This document shows, one piece after another, positions 6,916 through 12,295 of a DNA stretch of 12,295 nt. The notes beneath the pieces are model-generated. The model was not told the DNA's origin, searched no databases, and saw only the letters and a program-made list of their open reading frames with translations. This DNA comes from DASSKF01 sp035690725 (GTDB lineage: Bacteria > Actinomycetota > Actinomycetes > Actinomycetales > Dermatophilaceae), in assembly GCA_035690725.1 (NCBI GenBank), contig DASSKF010000115.1, positions 1 to 12,295 of the forward strand. Reading direction: 5' to 3'. The position numbers and the translations under genes were made by a program. Positions within the stretch are counted from its first letter, which is position 1, and the number at the start of each line of letters is the position of its first letter.

Positions 6916-6936
6916 CGCCCCGAGCGCCCGCTACTC
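6910..6936. terminator. bidirectional hairpin terminator candidate
   Basis: GAGTAGCG at 6910-6917 is perfectly complementary to CGCTACTC at 6929-6936, giving an 8-bp stem with an 11-base loop. It contains the stop codons of both convergent genes (TAG at 6913-6915; the complement of TAG at 6931-6933). There is no T-run. Its position in the 15-bp gap between convergent operons supports a role as a two-way terminator. Confidence 0.5.
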
Positions 6937-8112
6937 CTCGTCCGGGTCGCCGGTGGCCTCCACGTGCCGGCGCAGCGCCTCCTCCAGGTCGGCCGACGCG
7001 GGCACCTGCTCGCGGGCCTCGCCGTAGTCGAGTCCGGTGAGCACCAGCAGCTCCAGGACGATCGCCTGCACCTGTCCCCGGAGCACCTCCGCGGACAGCG
7101 TGGTGTTCCGCAGCACCTGCGCGCTGCGCCGGCCGACCTCGACGAGGGGCTCCCGGGCGCCCACGGGCAGCCGGCGCTCCTGCAGCTCGTCGGCGATCTC
7201 GCCCAGGATGTCGGCGAGCTGGTCCAGCAGCTCGGTGTAGGGCCGGGGGACGAGCTCCCGGCGCCACACGGCGGTCGCGGCGCGGCCGATGAGCACGCGG
7301 ATGTTGCGGATCGCCCGGCCGAGGGGGGTGAGCAGACCGGCGATGGCCTGGACCGCCGGCAGGTCGCGCCGCCGGAACGGGGACAGGCGGACCACGGCGA
7401 CGCCCTCGTCGGCCAGGTCCCGCAGCTGCTCGAGCAGGTCGTCGGTGCGCCGCGCCCGCGCCAGTGCCTGCTGGACGTCCGCCTCGTCGCAGCGCCGGAG
7501 CCCGTCGGCGGTCTCGTGGAGCGCGGCGGCCAGCTCGCGGGCCACCTTCGCGGCCTGGGCACGGGGGCGCTGCAGCGGTGCCGCCGGTGCGACGGTCGCC
7601 ACGAGCAGCGCGGCGAGCCCGCCGACGACCGCGTCGAGCCACCGGCTCAGGGCGTAGCCGGTGGAGGCCACGAGGGTGACCACGAGCACCGACTGGATGC
7701 CGGCCTGGATGGTGATGAGCGTCCCGGCACCCAGCAGCGCCCCGACGACCATGGCGGCGATCGTGACCACGATGATCTGCCACACCCCGGTCCCGACGAA
7801 GTGGACGACCACGTCGCCGATGAGCACCCCGACGGCCACGCCGACCGAGAGCTCGACCACCCGGCGCAGCCGCTGCCCGAACGAGAACCCGAGGCACACC
7901 ATCGCCGCCACCGGCGCGAAGAACGGCTCCCGGTGGCCGAGCACCTCACGGGCGATCCACCAGGCCCCGGCAGCCGCGACGGCGCACTGCACGATGAAGA
8001 ACCACCGGTGCCGCAGCCGGTCCAGCCGCTCGCGCAGCGACCGGCGCGACCGCCGCGCGGCCCGCGGGCCCAGGTCGGCCCCGAGGCCGCGCCAGTGGCC
8101 CAGCGACGTCAT
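6931..8112 (-). CDS. FUSC / aromatic acid exporter-like membrane protein
   Basis: The 393-residue protein has an N-terminal membrane half (about 33-185) with roughly six hydrophobic helices, for example WFFIVQCAVAAAGAWWI, FFAPVAAMVCLGFSFG, VVELSVGVAVGVLIGDVVV, IIVVTIAAMVVGALLGAG and a last one ending LLVATVAP. A long charged, helical cytoplasmic half (about 190-393), rich in leucine and arginine, follows. This layout fits the FUSC/aromatic acid exporter family; the exported compound cannot be told from sequence. I took the ATG at 8112, four bases after the stop of the upstream kinase-like gene on the same strand. No Shine-Dalgarno is visible, so translation is probably coupled. The frame stays open further upstream but there runs through the other gene in a different frame. 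Confidence 0.82.
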   Translation of the reverse strand: MTSLGHWRGLGADLGPRAARRSRRSLRERLDRLRHRWFFIVQCAVAAAGAWWIAREVLGHREPFFAPVAAMVCLGFSFGQRLRRVVELSVGVAVGVLIGDVVVHFVGTGVWQIIVVTIAAMVVGALLGAGTLITIQAGIQSVLVVTLVASTGYALSRWLDAVVGGLAALLVATVAPAAPLQRPRAQAAKVARELAAALHETADGLRRCDEADVQQALARARRTDDLLEQLRDLADEGVAVVRLSPFRRRDLPAVQAIAGLLTPLGRAIRNIRVLIGRAATAVWRRELVPRPYTELLDQLADILGEIADELQERRLPVGAREPLVEVGRRSAQVLRNTTLSAEVLRGQVQAIVLELLVLTGLDYGEAREQVPASADLEEALRRHVEATGDPDEE

Positions 8113-8116
8113 GCGT

Positions 8117-8746
8117 TCATGATGGTCGCGCGGGGCCGGACCGCCACTCGACCTGCGCGTCGTCGGTGGTCGTGTCGATGACGACGTCGGCTCGCTCGCG
8201 GGTGCGGTCCCGCGCGAACAGCTCCCGCTCCTGCGCGGCCCACCGCTCCCAGTGCGGCGTGTACGCGTCGCCGTCCCGCTCCAGTCCCCGTGCCCGCCGC
8301 ACCCTGCGGTCCGCCTCCAGCCAGACCAGCAGTGAGACGTGCTGCCCGGCGGGCCGGGCCCCCGCGCCGACGCCCTCGACGACCAGGAACGCGGTGGGGG
8401 AGACGGCCCGCCAGCCGGCCGGCTCGCCCCGGTCCCAGTCGAACCGGCGGTATGCCGCGCGCTCGCCCCGGGACAGCGGCCCCAGCAGGTGCTGCTCGAG
8501 CAGGTGCGGTGACTCGGCCAGCCCGTCCCAGCCCTGGTAGAGGTCGTCCATGTGCACCAGCGTGGCGCCCAGGGTCGCGGCCAGCTGCCGGCCGAGCGTG
8601 GTCTTGCCCGACCCGCTGGGGCCGTCCACGGCCACCACCACGGTGGATCCGCAGCCGGCCGTGCGGTCGCGGGCGCACCCGGCCAGACGGGCGACCGTGC
8701 CGTCGGGGAACCGGTCCCGCCGACCGGCCTGGTCGGTGCCCTCCAC
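8117..8746 (-). CDS. P-loop kinase-like protein (uridine kinase / nucleoside kinase family)
   Basis: The 209-residue protein carries a clear Walker A, GPSGSGKTT at 42-50, preceded by VVVAVD. It also has HMDDLYQGWDGL, a substrate-site motif shared with small P-loop kinases annotated as uridine kinase-like in actinobacteria, a mid-protein VVEGVGAGA strand and an R-rich LID-like stretch (WLEADRRVRRARGLERDG). The phosphate acceptor is not known. The start is uncertain: GTG at 8746 has no Shine-Dalgarno, and GTG codons directly before VVVAVDGPSG would also open the frame; the longer form is kept because family members usually have 20-40 residues before the P-loop. It forms a two-gene operon with the FUSC protein, and a possible leader ORF ends one base upstream. 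Confidence 0.75.
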   Translation of the reverse strand: MEGTDQAGRRDRFPDGTVARLAGCARDRTAGCGSTVVVAVDGPSGSGKTTLGRQLAATLGATLVHMDDLYQGWDGLAESPHLLEQHLLGPLSRGERAAYRRFDWDRGEPAGWRAVSPTAFLVVEGVGAGARPAGQHVSLLVWLEADRRVRRARGLERDGDAYTPHWERWAAQERELFARDRTRERADVVIDTTTDDAQVEWRSGPARPS

Positions 8747-8747
8747 C

Positions 8748-8783
8748 TCAGGCGGGCCGGGAGTCGGCTGCTGGCTGGCTCAC
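8748..8783 (-). CDS. possible leaderless leader peptide of 11 codons
   Basis: On the minus strand a GTG at 8783 lies six bases after a TACGGT box, the same layout as the other leaderless starts in the window. It opens an 11-codon frame, MSQPAADSRPA, that ends in TGA one base before the GTG of the kinase-like gene. It has no run of one amino acid that would suggest classical attenuation. It may couple translation to the next gene, or the GTG may be a chance codon at the transcription start. Confidence 0.25.
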   Translation of the reverse strand: MSQPAADSRPA

Positions 8784-8789
8784 GCGCCC

Positions 8790-8795
8790 ACCGTA
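8790..8795 (-). promoter_or_regulatory. -10 box for the kinase-like / FUSC operon
   Basis: TACGGT on the minus strand fits TANNNT and lies in the gap between divergent genes, about 44 bases before the annotated GTG at 8746 and six bases before the GTG at 8783. No -35 element is clear. Confidence 0.4.
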
Positions 8796-8834
8796 CGACC
8801 CCCGCGGGGACGCCGCGGCGAGCCGGCACGGCAG

Positions 8835-8840
8835 TAGCCT
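8835..8840 (+). promoter_or_regulatory. -10 box and ribosome binding site of purU
   Basis: TAGCCT fits TANNNT. A strong GAGGAGG ribosome binding site follows at 8851-8857, six bases before the ATG at 8863, so the purU fragment still has intact initiation signals with a short leader. Confidence 0.45.
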
Positions 8841-8862
8841 CGACCCGACCGAGGAGGACGCC

Positions 8863-9610
8863 ATGAGCCCGACCACCACCGCGGCACCGCAGTTCGTCCT
8901 GACCGCCGCGTGCCCGAACCACTCGGGGATCGTCCACGCGCTCACGTCGGTGCTCGTCGAGCACGGGTGCGACATCGTCGAGCACCAGCAGTTCGACGAC
9001 CACGTGCACGACATGGTGTTCGTGCGCACCGCGTTCGAGCCGCTTCAGCCACTGCCTCAACGACCTGCTCTACCGCTGGGGCGCCGGGAGCCCGGACCTC
9101 GACATCGTGCACGTGGTCTCCAACCACGACGACCTGCGGCCGATGGCGGAGCGGGCCGGCGTCCCGTTCACCCACGTCCCGGTGAGCAGGGACACCAAGG
9201 CGGCCGCGGAGGCGCGGCTGAAGGAGCTGGTCGAGTCCGAGCGGGCCGACCTCGTGGTCCTCGCCCGCTACATGCAGGTGCTGTCCGACGACCTGTGCGC
9301 GTGGCTGGAGGGCCGTGCCATCAACATCCACCACTCCTTCCTGCCGAGCTTCAAGGGGGCCAGGCCCTACCACCAGGCGTACGCCCGCGGCGTCAAGCAG
9401 ATCGGCGCGACGGCGCACTACGTCACCGCGGACCTCGACGAGGGCCCGATCATCGAGCAGGAGGTGATGCGGGTGGACCACACCTTCGGCCCCGAGGACC
9501 TCGTCGCGGCGGGCCGCGACACCGAGGCGCTCGCGCTCGCCCACGCGGTGAAGTGGCACGCCCAGCACCGGGTGCTGCGCTACGGCGAGCGCACGGTCGT
9601 CTTCCGGTGA
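8863..9610 (+). pseudogene. purU: formyltetrahydrofolate deformylase, frameshifted with internal deletion
   Basis: PurU hydrolyses 10-formyltetrahydrofolate to formate and tetrahydrofolate. The first frame (ATG 8863 to about 9040) encodes a normal ACT domain, FVLTAACPNHSGIVHALTSV to HDMVFVRTAFEP. The rest lies in another frame from about 9038: SRFSHCLNDLLYRW, NHDDLRPMAERAGVPF, then the catalytic formyl-transferase core INIHHSFLPSFKGARPYHQAYA, IGATAHYV and DEGPIIEQEV, through GERTVVFR. The segment that normally links ACT and catalytic domains, about 35-40 residues, is absent, so this is a deletion that also shifts frame. Without correction the ACT frame reads into non-PurU sequence. The gene has good start signals and undecayed flanks, so it is either a recent mutation or an assembly error. 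Confidence 0.82.
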
Positions 9611-9617
9611 CGCTCGG

Positions 9618-9623
9618 TACGCT
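9618..9623 (+). promoter_or_regulatory. -10 box of hisF (leaderless)
   Basis: TACGCT fits TANNNT and ends six bases before the hisF GTG at 9630. It lies in the 19-base gap after purU. hisF has no Shine-Dalgarno, so a leaderless transcript is likely. Confidence 0.5.
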
Positions 9624-9629
9624 CCCCGG

Positions 9630-10391
9630 GTGAGTGTCGCCATACGGGTCATCCCCTGCCTGGACGTCGACGCCGGACGCGTCGTCAAGGGGGTCAACTT
9701 CACCGGGCTGCGCGACGCCGGCGACCCGGTCGAGCTGGCGCACCGCTACGACGACCAGGGCGCCGACGAGCTGACCTTCCTCGACGTGACGGCGAGCAGC
9801 GGTGACCGGGAGACGACGTACGACGTGGTGCGACGCACCGCCGAGCAGGTGTTCATCCCGCTCACCGTCGGGGGCGGCGTGCGCACGGTCGACGACGTGG
9901 ACCGGCTGCTGCGGGCGGGAGCGGACAAGGTGGGCGTCAACACCGCCGCGCTCGCCCGGCCGGCCCTGCTGGCCGAGGTCGCCGACCGCTTCGGTGCGCA
10001 GGTGCTCGTGCTGTCGGCGGACGTGCGGCGCAGCGAGATCGGCTTCGAGGTGACGACGCACGGCGGCCGGCGCGGCACCGGGAAGGACGCGGTGGCGTGG
10101 TGCGCCGAGGCCGCGCGGCTCGGTGCCGGCGAGATCCTGCTCAACTCGATGGACGCGGACGGCACCCGCGAGGGGTTCGACCTCGAGCTGATCCGTCGAG
10201 TCCGGGCGGAGGTGGACGTGCCCCTCGTCGCCAGCGGCGGGGCCGGGCGGGCCGAGGACTTCGCGGACGCCGTCGCGGGCGGCGCGGACGCCGTGCTCGC
10301 CGCCAGCGTCTTCCACTTCGGCACCCTGACCGTCGCCCAGGTGAAGGAGGCGCTGCGGACCCGCGGGATGCCGGTGCGCTCGCTACGGTGA
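9630..10391 (+). CDS. hisF: imidazole glycerol phosphate synthase, cyclase subunit
   Basis: HisF is the (beta-alpha)8 barrel that, with the glutaminase HisH, makes imidazole glycerol phosphate and AICAR from PRFAR. The 253-residue protein has the general acid/base pair D12 (VIPCLDVD) and D131 (SADVRR), the phosphate-binding loops VGGGVR and VASGGAGR, and LLNSMDADGTREGFD. Length and motifs are complete. The GTG start gives MSVAIRVIPCLDVDAGRVVKG, the conserved N-terminus, and follows a TACGCT box by six bases. HisH is not in this window. The gene runs alone here; an enolase-family gene follows 34 bases after its stop, with a -10-like TACGGT overlapping the hisF end. Confidence 0.96.
   Translation: MSVAIRVIPCLDVDAGRVVKGVNFTGLRDAGDPVELAHRYDDQGADELTFLDVTASSGDRETTYDVVRRTAEQVFIPLTVGGGVRTVDDVDRLLRAGADKVGVNTAALARPALLAEVADRFGAQVLVLSADVRRSEIGFEVTTHGGRRGTGKDAVAWCAEAARLGAGEILLNSMDADGTREGFDLELIRRVRAEVDVPLVASGGAGRAEDFADAVAGGADAVLAASVFHFGTLTVAQVKEALRTRGMPVRSLR
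10384..10389 (+). promoter_or_regulatory. -10-like box before the enolase-family gene
   Basis: TACGGT at the very end of hisF fits TANNNT. The AGGAGGG ribosome binding site at 10412-10418 and the ATG at 10426 would give a leader of about 30 bases. Read-through from hisF is also possible. Confidence 0.3.
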
Positions 10392-10425
10392 GGGAGCAGC
10401 CGTCCCCGACCAGGAGGGTCCGTGC

Positions 10426-11532
10426 ATGACCACCTCCAGCACTGTGCCGGTGGACCGCCTCGAGGCAGCGGTCTACCAGTTCCCCACGGACGCAGCAGAG
10501 TCCGACGGCACCTTCGCGTGGGACTCCACCACGATGGTGCTGGTCCGGGCCCTCGCCGGCCAGCACGTGGGGATCGGCTACACGTATGCCGCAGCTCCCG
10601 CGGCCTCCCTCGTCACGGGCACGCTCGCGCCGGTCGTGCAGGGCCGGGACGCGCTGCAGCCGACCGGGTCCTGGGCGGCGATGCAGCACGCGGTGCGAAA
10701 CCTCGGCAAGCCGGGACTGGTGGCGGAGGCGATCTCGGCGGTGGACATCGCGCTGTGGGACCTGTACGCCCGGCTGGCGGACCTGCCGCTGTCCGTCGCG
10801 GTCGGGGCCGTGCACGACGAGGTGCCGATCTACGGCAGCGGCGGCTTCACGTCATACGACGACCGGCAGCTGGCGAACCAGCTGGCCGGCTGGGTGGACG
10901 CCGGCATCCCGCGGGTGAAGATGAAGGTGGGGCGCGACCCGGACGCGGACAAGCACCGGGTCGCGGTGGCGCGCAAGGCGATCGGCGTGGACACCGAGTT
11001 GTTCGTCGACGCCAACGGCGCCCTGACGCGCAAGCAGGCACTGGGCTGGGCGCAGTGGTACGCCGCGCACGACGTGCGCTGGTTCGAGGAGCCGGTCAGC
11101 TCCGACGACCTGCCCGGCCTGCACCTCCTCCGCGACCGCGGCCCGGGTGGGATGGACATCACCGCGGGGGAGTACGGCTACCACCTGCCCTACTTCCAGC
11201 ACATGCTGGACGCGGAGGCGGTGGACTGCCTGCAGGCGGACGCGACGCGGTGCCTCGGGATCAGCGGCCTGCTGCGGGTCGCGGCGCTGTGCGACGCCCG
11301 CTCGATGGACCTGTCGCTGCACTGCGCCCCGCAGGTCAGCGCCCACGCCGGGGTCGGCGTGTGGCACCTGCGGCACCTCGAGTACTTCCACGACCACGTC
11401 CGGATCGAGCGGATGGTCTTCGACGGTGTCCTCGAGCCGGAGCCCGGAGGCGTGCTCCGTCCCGACCGGTCACGGCCCGGCACGGGTCTCGAGGTGCGCG
11501 AGTCCGACGTGGAGCGCCACCGGGTCGGCTGA
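10426..11532 (+). CDS. enolase-superfamily protein, mandelate racemase subgroup
   Basis: The 368-residue protein has the two-part enolase layout: an alpha+beta capping domain (about 10-130) and a (beta-alpha) barrel. Every catalytic position of the mandelate racemase subgroup can be placed: K165-x-K167 (VKMKVG), metal ligands D195 (FVDANGA), E221 (WFEEP) and E249 (TAGEYGY), and the D272 (QADATR) / H299 (LHCAP) dyad followed by E319 (HLEYF). Members abstract the alpha proton of carboxylates; most act on acid sugars as dehydratases or as racemases. The YGSGGFTSYDD segment before the barrel may mark a subgroup, but I cannot name the substrate. The ATG has an AGGAGGG site eight bases upstream. 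It sits among histidine genes without an evident link to them. Confidence 0.88.
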   Translation: MTTSSTVPVDRLEAAVYQFPTDAAESDGTFAWDSTTMVLVRALAGQHVGIGYTYAAAPAASLVTGTLAPVVQGRDALQPTGSWAAMQHAVRNLGKPGLVAEAISAVDIALWDLYARLADLPLSVAVGAVHDEVPIYGSGGFTSYDDRQLANQLAGWVDAGIPRVKMKVGRDPDADKHRVAVARKAIGVDTELFVDANGALTRKQALGWAQWYAAHDVRWFEEPVSSDDLPGLHLLRDRGPGGMDITAGEYGYHLPYFQHMLDAEAVDCLQADATRCLGISGLLRVAALCDARSMDLSLHCAPQVSAHAGVGVWHLRHLEYFHDHVRIERMVFDGVLEPEPGGVLRPDRSRPGTGLEVRESDVERHRVG

Positions 11533-11552
11533 GGTCGGCTGAGGTCGGGTCA
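11523..11552 (+). repeat. short tandem repeat over convergent stop codons
   Basis: GGTCGGCTGA occurs twice in tandem (11523-11532, 11533-11542) and is followed by a degenerate third copy, GGTCGGGTCA (11543-11552). The first unit contains the stop of the enolase-family gene and the third the stop of the opposing gene. It looks like a small slippage duplication. Confidence 0.6.
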
Positions 11553-12221
11553 GACCCCGAGGGACGTCCGGGCCAGCTGCCGTGCGTCGTCGGGCTCGCC
11601 GTCGGCGACCACCTGGGCCACGTGCTTGCGGTTGAACCCGTAGAGGAGCAGCTCACCGGGGAGCCCGCGCAGCACCACGGTGCCGTGCGCCTTCGCCGGG
11701 TCGCCCCCGGGGTCGGGTGGGCGCTTGACGGCCCGCCGGCCGAAGCCCTCGGCGACGAGGACCACGCCGACGGGGGAGCGGCGGAAGAGCATCCGGCCGG
11801 TGCGGGTGAGACCGGCCCAGAGAGCCTGCTGCAGCCGCGGGCCGGTCTCCCGGCGCGCGGACGCCGACCAGGTGGGCTCGGCCCGCAGCACGTCCTCGTG
11901 GTGCACGAAGAACTCGCCGGTGTTGACCAGGTCGTCGAGGCGCGGGACGGCCGTCGGCATCCAGGCCGGCGGGCCGGTGCGCACCAGGTCGACCAGGGCC
12001 GGCCACTCCAGCCGGGCGAACTCGTCGCGGATCCGGTCGGTCCGCCCCCTGAGGGCCGGCAGCACCACGCCCGCCGCGGCGTCCGGCCGGCGCTCGCGCA
12101 GGCACAGGTGCGCGGCCAGGTCGCGGGTCCGCCACCCCTCGCACAGCGTGGGGGCGTCCGGGCCGGTCGCGAGCAGGGTGTGGCACAGGGCGTGGCGTTC
12201 CTCACGGGCGGTGTGGCTCAT
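11550..12221 (-). CDS. TIGR03085-type protein (DinB/maleylpyruvate isomerase-like fold)
   Basis: The 223-residue protein begins MSHTAREERHALCHTLLATG, followed by APTLCEGWRTRDLAAHLCLRERRPDAA. This is the pattern of the actinobacterial DinB-like / mycothiol-dependent maleylpyruvate isomerase N-terminal helical bundle: a tryptophan before (R/T)DLAAH and a metal-binding histidine. A second metal-ligand candidate is FFVHHEDVLRA (about 104-114). The C-terminal part ends GELLLYGFNRKHVAQVVADGEPDDA. The family TIGR03085 is uncharacterised and, from memory, often neighbours hisF and hisI in actinobacteria, which fits here. The ATG at 12221 has no Shine-Dalgarno but follows a CAGGAT box by six bases, so it may be leaderless. 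Metal binding and thiol-related activity are family-level inference only. Confidence 0.82.
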   Translation of the reverse strand: MSHTAREERHALCHTLLATGPDAPTLCEGWRTRDLAAHLCLRERRPDAAAGVVLPALRGRTDRIRDEFARLEWPALVDLVRTGPPAWMPTAVPRLDDLVNTGEFFVHHEDVLRAEPTWSASARRETGPRLQQALWAGLTRTGRMLFRRSPVGVVLVAEGFGRRAVKRPPDPGGDPAKAHGTVVLRGLPGELLLYGFNRKHVAQVVADGEPDDARQLARTSLGV

Positions 12222-12227
12222 GGCCCC

Positions 12228-12233
12228 ATCCTG
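12228..12233 (-). promoter_or_regulatory. -10-like box of the TIGR03085-type gene
   Basis: CAGGAT on the minus strand partly fits TANNNT (second A and final T) and ends six bases before the ATG at 12221. It lies inside the 33-bp gap shared with the divergent gene. Confidence 0.35.
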
Positions 12234-12241
12234 ACAGTGGG

Positions 12242-12247
12242 CACAAT
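12242..12247 (+). promoter_or_regulatory. -10-like box of the right-edge gene
   Basis: CACAAT partly fits TANNNT and ends seven bases before the GTG at 12255, again a leaderless spacing. No -35 element at proper distance is seen. Confidence 0.35.
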
Positions 12248-12254
12248 GGGCGTC

Positions 12255-12295
12255 GTGTCCTCGACCCCCACCGGAGCACCGCCGAGCGCCCTCGA
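12255..12295 (+). CDS. 5' end of a gene, probably phosphoribosyl-AMP cyclohydrolase
   Basis: A GTG at 12255 opens a frame reading MSSTPTGAPPSAL to the window edge, only 13 complete codons. It lacks a ribosome binding site but sits seven bases after a CACAAT box, like the other leaderless starts here. The residues themselves are not diagnostic. I suggest HisI, the step after HisE in histidine synthesis, because hisF, a TIGR03085 gene and hisI commonly lie in this order in actinobacteria. This is a context-based guess. Confidence 0.45.
   Translation, partial: MSSTPTGAPPSAL

Noticed and set aside
6931..9060. A single 709-codon minus-strand frame that would fuse the FUSC protein to a long N-terminal extension
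   Set aside because: Upstream of 8112 the frame crosses the P-loop gene and the antisense of purU; the extension is low-complexity Pro/Arg/Gly/Ser and the P-loop motif is in another frame.
9030..9060. Programmed ribosomal frameshift in purU
   Set aside because: Besides the frame change, about 35-40 residues of the conserved linker are missing, and no slippery sequence is seen at the junction, so a simple slip would not restore the protein.
11545..11560. Terminator hairpin TCGGG...CCCGA after the enolase-family gene
   Set aside because: The stem is only five base pairs, competes with an equally weak alternative (GGGT/ACCC), and has no T-run.
12231..12236. CTGACA as a -35 box for the right-edge gene
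   Set aside because: It is only five bases from the CACAAT -10-like box, far too close for a promoter spacer.
1..12295. Mobile elements, CRISPR arrays, tRNA or rRNA genes, phage or toxin-antitoxin modules
   Set aside because: I saw no transposase or integrase motifs, no spaced repeats, no tRNA-like cloverleaf and no small two-gene toxin module; the coding density is explained by the listed genes.

Overview
The window is GC-rich (roughly 70% or more), densely coded DNA from an actinobacterium. The gene order fits this: a riboswitch-led ribD-ribE-ribM-ribBA-ribH operon, then hisE-hisG-PH protein, then hisF, a TIGR03085-type protein and the start of what is probably hisI. So do the many start codons that sit 6-7 nt after a TANNNT-like -10 box (leaderless style) and the frequent GTG starts. 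A placement in Micrococcales near Intrasporangiaceae is plausible, but it is inference only.

Bases 1-252 hold an FMN riboswitch, whose extreme 5' strand lies outside the window, and a structured leader with mutually exclusive pairings near the ribD ribosome binding site. Bases 253-4412 hold five overlapping genes: the complete route from GTP and ribulose 5-phosphate to riboflavin, except the phosphatase, plus a riboflavin importer of the PnuC fold. Bases 4426-5241 (-) carry a DapB-like reductase that has lost the usual catalytic histidine pair. Bases 5340-6915 hold hisE, hisG (long form) and a small membrane PH-domain protein, ending at a strong hairpin shared with a convergent operon.

That convergent operon (6931-8746, -) encodes a P-loop kinase-like protein and a FUSC/aromatic-acid-exporter-like membrane protein. 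A possible 11-codon leaderless leader peptide lies directly upstream. Facing away from it is a purU reading frame (8863-9610) that appears broken: its ACT part and its formyl-hydrolase part are in different frames, and about 35-40 residues are missing between them. hisF (9630-10391) follows with its own leaderless promoter. Next come an enolase-superfamily protein with the full mandelate-racemase catalytic set (10426-11532) and a convergent TIGR03085-like protein (11550-12221, -). The last gene shares a 33-bp divergent promoter region with a truncated gene at the right edge, probably hisI.

Most of the window is core biosynthesis. The points worth a second look are the broken purU, the DapB paralogue without its catalytic histidines, the enolase-family gene lying among histidine genes, the compact leaderless promoters, the alternative pairings in the riboswitch leader, and an over-represented GTATGCC heptamer on both strands. 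I found no mobile element, CRISPR array, tRNA or rRNA, and no clear new multi-gene system.
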